Below are positions 32,529 through 36,808 of a stretch of 36,808 nt of DNA, piece after piece. Source of the stretch: Robiginitomaculum sp. (GTDB lineage: Bacteria; Pseudomonadota; Alphaproteobacteria; Caulobacterales; Maricaulaceae); the NCBI GenBank assembly GCA_021776595.1, contig JAJFFP010000016.1, forward strand, positions 1 to 36,808, in the 5' to 3' direction. Position numbers and translations under genes: made by a program. Position 1 is the first letter of the stretch. Each line of letters starts with the position of its first letter. The notes under the pieces are model-generated. The model saw only the letters and a list, made by a program, of their open reading frames with translations, was not told the origin of the DNA and searched no databases.

Positions 32529-33602
32529 ATGAATGCCCGCCAACCGTCTTTGTTAAGCACCATGGATGCGCGCTCGCGAGAAATTTTTCGTGAGCTGGTG
32601 GAATCCTATCTTAATGACGGTGAACCGGTGGGCTCACGCACGTTGGCGCAAACCGGGCGCACCGGCCTGTCGCCAGCCTCTATACGCAATACACTGGCCG
32701 ACCTTACGGCCATGGGTTTACTCACTTCACCTCATATCAGTGCCGGGCGCCTGCCTACCGAAGCCGGCCTGCGCCTGTTTGTGGATGGCCTGTTGCAAAT
32801 TGGCGATCTGGTCGAATATGAACAACGCGATATTGATGCGCGCGTCCGGGCGCAAGGGGCAACACTGGATCAGGCCATGACCGAAGCCTCCAGCCTTTTA
32901 TCCGGTCTTGCGGGCGGGGCGGGGCTGGTGCTGGCACCCTCGCACGAGAGCACCCTGCGCCATGTTGAATTTGTGCCCATTTCCCCGGAACAAACCCTGG
33001 CGGTGCTGGTTTATGAAGACGGCAATGTGGAAAACCGCCTGATGGCGGCCCCGCCCGGTGTTACCCCGGCGGCACTGGCTGAAGCCGGGAATTATCTTTC
33101 TGCGCGCTTAAAGGGACGAACCCTGGCCGAGGCCCATGCCGATGTGTTGCGTGAAATCGCCAGCCACACCAACGCCCTTGACGAAGCGGCGGAAAACCTG
33201 ATTACCAAGGGTCTGGCCGATTGGACCGGCGGGCCGGGCAGTGAACGCAGTCTGATCATTCGCGGACGCGCCAATTTGCTGGAATCAGTGGAGGCCGGTC
33301 ATGATCTGGAACGCATACGCTATCTTTTTGACGATCTGGAGCGCAAAAAAGACATGGTGCAATTGCTGGATCAGGCGCAAGGAGCCCCCGGCGTTAAGAT
33401 TTTTATCGGCTCCGAGAACGCTTTATTCAGTTTGTCAGGTTCAAGCGTGATCGTGGCACCCTATATGGATAGTGAAAGACGGATCATTGGCGCTCTTGGC
33501 GTAATTGGTCCGACACGGATCAATTATGCACGGGTGATTCCCATGGTGGACTATACCGCTCGTGCGGTCGGCCATGTTCTGGACCGGCTGAACAGAAAAT
33601 AA
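32529..33602 (+). CDS. hrcA: Heat-shock repressor HrcA
   Basis: Represses groESL and dnaK-type heat-shock genes by binding CIRCE inverted repeats. The 357-residue protein has the winged-helix DNA-binding domain (R-S-R-E-I-F-R-E-L-V-E-S-Y-L-x-x-G-E-P-V-G-S-R-T-L, then S-P-A-S-I-R-N-T-L-A-D-L, then I-S-A-G-R-L-P-T) and the long effector domain ending in G-V-I-G-P-T-R-I-N-Y-A-R-V-I-P. The start is uncertain: I prefer ATG 32529 because relatives carry a short tail before this domain. ATG 32562 and 32475 are alternatives, none with a strong ribosome site. No CIRCE copy is visible upstream. grpE follows 13 bases later. Confidence 0.94.
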   Translation: MNARQPSLLSTMDARSREIFRELVESYLNDGEPVGSRTLAQTGRTGLSPASIRNTLADLTAMGLLTSPHISAGRLPTEAGLRLFVDGLLQIGDLVEYEQRDIDARVRAQGATLDQAMTEASSLLSGLAGGAGLVLAPSHESTLRHVEFVPISPEQTLAVLVYEDGNVENRLMAAPPGVTPAALAEAGNYLSARLKGRTLAEAHADVLREIASHTNALDEAAENLITKGLADWTGGPGSERSLIIRGRANLLESVEAGHDLERIRYLFDDLERKKDMVQLLDQAQGAPGVKIFIGSENALFSLSGSSVIVAPYMDSERRIIGALGVIGPTRINYARVIPMVDYTARAVGHVLDRLNRK

Positions 33603-33615
33603 ATGGAATAAGACA

Positions 33616-34233
33616 ATGAGTGATACCGATAACAACCCAAACGATATTCCTGAGCATCAGGAAGAAGAAGCGAAAGACAATAAGGCACAGGAACAGGAAC
33701 CTGATTTGCGCGAGGAATTGGGCAAAGTCCGTGAACAAATGTTCCGCATTGCCGCCGAAGCAGAAAATACCCGCAAACGTGCCCAGCGCGAAGTCACCGA
33801 TGCGCGTAAATATGCTGTCACTGCTCTGGCCCGTGATCTTCTGGATGTGGCCGATAACCTTTCCCGCGCGCTGGCCGCCATTCCGGCCGATGCCCGTGAG
33901 CATGCTTCCGAAGCGCTGGGTGGATTAATCTCAGGCGTGGAGCTTACCGACAAAAACCTGCATGCCGCGCTCGATCGCCACGGGGTGCGTAAAATCGACC
34001 CCAGGGGTGAGAAATTTAACCCCAATCATCATCAGGCCGTCGCGCAAATCCCCTCAACCGCGCCAGCCGGGGAAGTGGTTGAGGTAATCCAGCCGGGATA
34101 TTTGCTGGGCGACCGTACATTGCGGGCCGCCATGGTCGCGGTCTCTTCCGGCCAGCCGCCAGCACCCGTGGCGCACGATACGGCCACCGAGGACGGCGAA
34201 GAACCCGGCAGTAATGTGGACACCACCGCCTAG
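33616..34233 (+). CDS. grpE: Nucleotide-exchange factor GrpE
   Basis: Co-chaperone that releases ADP from DnaK. The 205-residue protein has an acidic disordered start (1-30), a long helix with R-E-Q-M-F-R-I-A-A-E-A-E-N-T-R-K-R-A-Q-R-E, and L-A-R-D-L-L-D-V-A-D-N-L-S-R-A-L near 71-86. It also has the C-terminal beta domain with F-N-P-N-H-H-Q-A-V-A and V-x-Q-P-G-Y-L-L-G-D-R-T-L-R-A-A-M-V-A-V, the family signature. A further acidic tail follows. It lies 13 bases after hrcA, so the two form the expected heat-shock operon. dnaK and dnaJ are not in the window. Confidence 0.96.
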   Translation: MSDTDNNPNDIPEHQEEEAKDNKAQEQEPDLREELGKVREQMFRIAAEAENTRKRAQREVTDARKYAVTALARDLLDVADNLSRALAAIPADAREHASEALGGLISGVELTDKNLHAALDRHGVRKIDPRGEKFNPNHHQAVAQIPSTAPAGEVVEVIQPGYLLGDRTLRAAMVAVSSGQPPAPVAHDTATEDGEEPGSNVDTTA

Positions 34234-34301
34234 GATTGACCCAAGCCAAAGCTATATCCATTACTTTTCCGAAAGGTGACTTTTTGGTGATACGCCCTAT
34301 G

Positions 34302-34319
34302 ATACCATCATGATGGTAT
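34302..34319. promoter_or_regulatory. 18-base perfect palindrome over a start codon
   Basis: ATACCATCATGATGGTAT is its own complement and includes the ATG at 34310 (a second ATG is at 34313). Such a site could block translation or transcription through a dimeric protein, or form a hairpin in the messenger RNA over the start. The only promoter-like signal in view is TTGACC at 34236-34241, without a good -10. Confidence 0.45.
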
Positions 34320-35284
34320 TGATGACATTGGCGTTTCTTTTTGCATCACAGACCTTGCCCGCTCTGCCCGCTGGCATTGCCCCTCTGATTGCCGAAGCAC
34401 AAGATATTGCCCGCCATGAGGGCGATCACATCTGGCCAGGATATGCCAAACCCCCTTATTCGGTATTGCTGACCGATAGCGAGCTTAGTTTTTTATTCTG
34501 CCCGGCCGGGCCAGCCAAAGGCTTTGATGATTTGGGTAAAGAGCCGGTTACAGGCTGTGCCCTTAAATCACGAAAACGGGTTTTTGATCCCAATTTAAAA
34601 GCCACTTTCCCGGCTGTAGATGGTATATCCACCGTGGTCATTGGCAAGCCCGGCGCTACGGAAGGCAATGACACAGCCTGGATTTCCACCCTTTTACACG
34701 AGCATTTTCATCAATTTCAAACCGGTCAGCCACACTATTACGATCAGGTGGCGGCCCTGGACCTGACCGGCGGCGACACCACGGGCATGTGGATGCTCAA
34801 TTATGCGTTTCCTTATGAGCAACCAGCCGTGTCAGAGGCGTATTTACGCATGGCGCAGAAACTGGCCGATGCCTTGCGCGCCCGCAGCGATCGTGCCTTT
34901 CACCAAAAAACCAGCCTTTATCGACAGGCGCGCAAAAATGCCTTTGCCAGTGTTGATGCAGCGCAGGGCCGTTACGGCGAGTTCCAGCTCTGGCAGGAGG
35001 GGGTGGCCCGCTATAGCGAAATTGCCATTGCCGAGGCTTCTATTGAGCGCTTTCGGCGCGGGCAAAGCTCCCATGACTATTCGGCCATGGCGATTAACTT
35101 GCGCACCAGAGTGCTTCGGAATCTGGATCATTTTGATATGGCCAGAGACCAGCGCGTCAGCTTTTATGCCCTTGGCGCGGGCGAGGCGCTTCTTCTGGAT
35201 CGGCTTAGCCCTAAATGGCGCGAACACTATTTTCAGACCGGACTGGCCATGGCCTCTCTGATTTACGGGGCAGAAACCAGATAG
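34310..35284 (+). CDS. Secreted putative zinc metalloprotease-like protein (HExxH)
   Basis: 324 residues with a probable signal peptide (hydrophobic 2-18, possible cleavage near A-L-P-A at 18-21). The central H-E-H-F-H at 130-134 (T-L-L-H-E-H-F-H-Q-F) fits the gluzincin HExxH motif, and E230 or E237 in L-W-Q-E-G-V-A-R-Y-S-E could supply the third zinc ligand. I recognise no named family. Two cysteines at 64 and 83 may form a disulfide. The start overlaps the 18-base palindrome. Its end overlaps the converging adenine-deaminase-like gene by 22 bases. It may be an exported peptidase, but catalysis is inferred only from the motif. Confidence 0.65.
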   Translation: MMVLMTLAFLFASQTLPALPAGIAPLIAEAQDIARHEGDHIWPGYAKPPYSVLLTDSELSFLFCPAGPAKGFDDLGKEPVTGCALKSRKRVFDPNLKATFPAVDGISTVVIGKPGATEGNDTAWISTLLHEHFHQFQTGQPHYYDQVAALDLTGGDTTGMWMLNYAFPYEQPAVSEAYLRMAQKLADALRARSDRAFHQKTSLYRQARKNAFASVDAAQGRYGEFQLWQEGVARYSEIAIAEASIERFRRGQSSHDYSAMAINLRTRVLRNLDHFDMARDQRVSFYALGAGEALLLDRLSPKWREHYFQTGLAMASLIYGAETR

Positions 35285-36279
35285 TCGTCCAGCTTTGCCA
35301 GCGCCGCCTGCTTGTCTGTCTCATCCATAAACGATCCATCAAAACTGTTGCGCAATAATTGTTCAATATCTGCACGGCTTAGCGGCAAGGAACTGATCAG
35401 GGCTGCAAAATTATCATTCACATAGCCGCCAAAATAGGATGGATCATCCGAATTTATGCAGGGTTTCAGGCCCGCCGCCAGCATGGCCGGGATCGGGTGG
35501 TTTTGCATATCATCAATGACACATAATTTCAGGTTGGATAACGGGCACACGGTCAGGCACATCCCCTTAGCCGCCAATTGTTTAACCAGCGCCGCATCCT
35601 CCAACGCCCGGTTGCCGTGATCAACGCGCTCTATCTGTAAATCATCCAGCGCCTCCCAGACATAAGCCGGCGGGCCCTCTTCGCCGGCATGGGCAACCAG
35701 ATGCAGACCAGCTTTGCGCGCCTTGGCAAACACAGCTTTGAACTTAGAGGGCGGATGGCCGACCTCGGAACTATCAAGCCCCACCCCGTCAATCAGCGAT
35801 AAAAACGGTTGCGCCTGCTCCCAGGTCTTGAGCGCCTCTTCCTCGCCAAGATGGCGCAAAAAACACATAATCAGCTTTGAAGATATGCCCAGTTGCGTTT
35901 GCGCATCGCCCAGCGCCCGCGCAATGCCGCCCACCGCATCGGCAAAAGTGACGCCGCGCACCAAATGGCCCTGTGGGTCAAAGAAAATTTCCGCATGAAT
36001 GACATTGTCGGCGGCGGCGCGTGTAAGGTAGGCCCAGGTCAGGTCATAAAAATCCTGCTCCTGGAGCAACACGCTCATCCCCTGGTAATAAATATCGAGA
36101 AATTCCTGCAGATTGGAAAAATCATAGGCAGCACGAATTTCCTCAACGCTATTGAAGGGCAGGTCCACAGCATTACGCCGGGCCATTTCAAACATCAGTT
36201 CAGGCTCGAACGAGCCTTCGATGTGCAAATGCAGTTCGGCTTTGGGGGCATTGGCGGCAAGGCTGGTAAGGTCGGTCAT
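35263..36279 (-). CDS. Adenine deaminase-like (adenosine deaminase superfamily) protein
   Basis: A metal-dependent deaminase with the TIM-barrel signature: E-L-H-L-H-I-E-G-S at 15-23 (His17 and His19 bind zinc), H-A-G-E-E-G at the catalytic site and N-S-D-D-P-S-Y-F-G-G-Y near the end. The extra phrases E-I-F-F-D-P-Q-G-H, G-L-D-S-S-E-V-G-H-P-P-S-K-F and D-I-Y-Y-Q-G-M-S-V-L match the Aah1/type-2 adenine deaminase branch better than adenosine deaminase proper, so adenine to hypoxanthine is the favoured reaction. I use ATG 36279 (338 residues), which follows GAGAG; a longer opening to 36303 lacks a site. It overlaps the converging HExxH gene by 22 bases. Confidence 0.88.
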   Translation of the reverse strand: MTDLTSLAANAPKAELHLHIEGSFEPELMFEMARRNAVDLPFNSVEEIRAAYDFSNLQEFLDIYYQGMSVLLQEQDFYDLTWAYLTRAAADNVIHAEIFFDPQGHLVRGVTFADAVGGIARALGDAQTQLGISSKLIMCFLRHLGEEEALKTWEQAQPFLSLIDGVGLDSSEVGHPPSKFKAVFAKARKAGLHLVAHAGEEGPPAYVWEALDDLQIERVDHGNRALEDAALVKQLAAKGMCLTVCPLSNLKLCVIDDMQNHPIPAMLAAGLKPCINSDDPSYFGGYVNDNFAALISSLPLSRADIEQLLRNSFDGSFMDETDKQAALAKLDDYLVSAP

Positions 36280-36322
36280 GGGAACTCTCGTTGTTTTATA
36301 CAAGACTACTATAAGACGCCCC

Positions 36323-36778
36323 TTACACTTTTGGAAACACCGTGTTTTTCTTCACCTGACCAAAGGCAAATTTGGAATCGATCGAGTGCACACCAGGCAA
36401 TCGGGTCAGCACATTGCGGATAAAATCCTCATAGTCTTTCAGGCTGGCGCTAACCACATGCAGCAGATAATCGCTGGAACCGGTCATCAGATAACATTCC
36501 AAAATGGCGTCGGCGCGGGCAATGCCGGCCTCAAAGCTGCGGATCAGCTCGTCCGATGAACGCTCCAGCTTAACCTCGACAAATACATTCAGCGGCAGGC
36601 CGTATTTTTCCTGATCCACAAGCGCGGTATAGCCGGTTAGCACACCGCGCTGTTCCAATGCCCGAACACGGCGCAGGCAGGGGGAGGGTGACAGGCCCAC
36701 ACGTTCAGAAAGGTCCTGATTGCTCTGGCGTGCATCATCTTGCAATGCCCGCACTATCCTCTGGTCGATGGCATCCAT
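36323..36778 (-). CDS. Lrp/AsnC family transcriptional regulator
   Basis: A 151-residue feast/famine regulator. The N-terminal helix-turn-helix reads D-A-I-D-Q-R-I-V-R-A-L-Q-D-D-A-R-Q-S-N-Q-D-L-S, then V-G-L-S-P-S-P-C-L-R-R-V-R-A-L-E. It is followed by a C-terminal ligand-binding RAM domain with V-F-V-E-V-K-L and T-G-S-S-D-Y-L-L-H-V. Such proteins sense amino acids or related small molecules as octamers; the ligand here is unknown. The start ATG 36778 is chosen over a TTG at the window edge. An inverted repeat lies just upstream. It runs in the same direction as the adenine-deaminase-like gene, 43 bases ahead of it, and could control it. Confidence 0.92.
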   Translation of the reverse strand: MDAIDQRIVRALQDDARQSNQDLSERVGLSPSPCLRRVRALEQRGVLTGYTALVDQEKYGLPLNVFVEVKLERSSDELIRSFEAGIARADAILECYLMTGSSDYLLHVVSASLKDYEDFIRNVLTRLPGVHSIDSKFAFGQVKKNTVFPKV

Positions 36779-36791
36779 ATTTTTTGCTTTC

Positions 36792-36808
36792 TTGGCATGA
36801 TATGCCAA
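36792..36808. promoter_or_regulatory. Inverted repeat upstream of the Lrp-type gene
   Basis: TTGGCAT (36792-36798) and ATGCCAA (36802-36808) are separated by three bases and end at the window edge, about 13 bases from the start codon. It could be an autoregulatory operator; the element may extend beyond what is visible. Confidence 0.35.

Noticed and set aside
32422-32560. Sigma-32 promoter (CTTGACG at 32493, CCCCAT at 32525) upstream of hrcA
   Set aside because: The spacing of 25 bases is too long for a heat-shock promoter, and CCCCAT includes the preferred start codon.
1-36808. CRISPR arrays, tRNA or rRNA genes, and transposase genes
   Set aside because: No regularly spaced direct repeats with unique spacers, no cloverleaf-like segment with a TTCGA arm in a gap, and no transposase motif was found by eye.

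Overview
The window is chromosomal DNA of an alphaproteobacterium. The evidence is the gene content: an ffh-rpsP-rimM-trmD-rplS block, an rph/hrcA-grpE divergent block, a 1640-residue NAD-dependent glutamate dehydrogenase of the large type, and dispersed palindromes of the GTCATCCCGG...CCGGGATCC kind common in that class. Base composition is moderately GC-rich and the coding density is high. I cannot name a genus. There is no tRNA, rRNA, CRISPR array or insertion sequence that I can see.

Layout. 1-1.3 kb: a ferritin-like diiron protein (-) divergent from a GFA-family protein (+), with a perfect GTGAAC-N3-GTTCAC operator-like palindrome between them. 1.8-2.7 kb: an AT-richer patch with a DUF5677-like gene broken at a run of nine A, then a palindromic repeat element. 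3-6.8 kb: the SRP/ribosome/tRNA-modification operon ffh-rpsP-rimM-trmD-rplS, closed by a clear terminator, then a hydroxymethylglutaryl-CoA lyase. 7.7-12.1 kb (-): yidD-thrS-O-antigen ligase-glycosyltransferase, tightly packed and probably one transcript. 12.1-12.7 kb: a 600-base gap with helically phased GGG repeats and two repeat elements. 12.7-22.4 kb (-): eight co-directional genes, most touching or overlapping: HerA-like ATPase, iron-type alcohol dehydrogenase, thioesterase, penicillin/AHL-acylase family hydrolase, N-formylglutamate amidohydrolase, GCS2 carboxylate-amine ligase, double-ATPase peptide ABC protein and an isoprenylcysteine-methyltransferase-like protein. 22.5-29 kb (+): an AI-2E family exporter, a 31-residue lipoprotein-like small ORF, and the NAD-glutamate dehydrogenase.

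29.2-31.5 kb (+) is the most unusual part: three tandem paralogous single-pass membrane proteins (DUF6090-like). Their first 116 bases are almost identical, their remaining roughly 210 residues are strongly diverged, and each stop codon is embedded in the next start (ATGA). The same CCATGATCC junction also occurs before the first and after the last gene, suggesting an expanding and contracting gene array. 31.7-36.8 kb: rph (-) divergent from hrcA-grpE (+), a secreted HExxH-type putative metalloprotease (+) whose start codon lies in an 18-base perfect palindrome, an adenine-deaminase-like protein (-) and an Lrp/AsnC regulator (-) at the window edge.

Most of the window is housekeeping. The accessory or unexplained parts are the three-paralog array, the frameshifted DUF5677 patch, the phased repeats near 12.2 kb, the mixed acylase operon and the small ORF near 23.7 kb. 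All family names come from motif recognition by eye, not from database searches.
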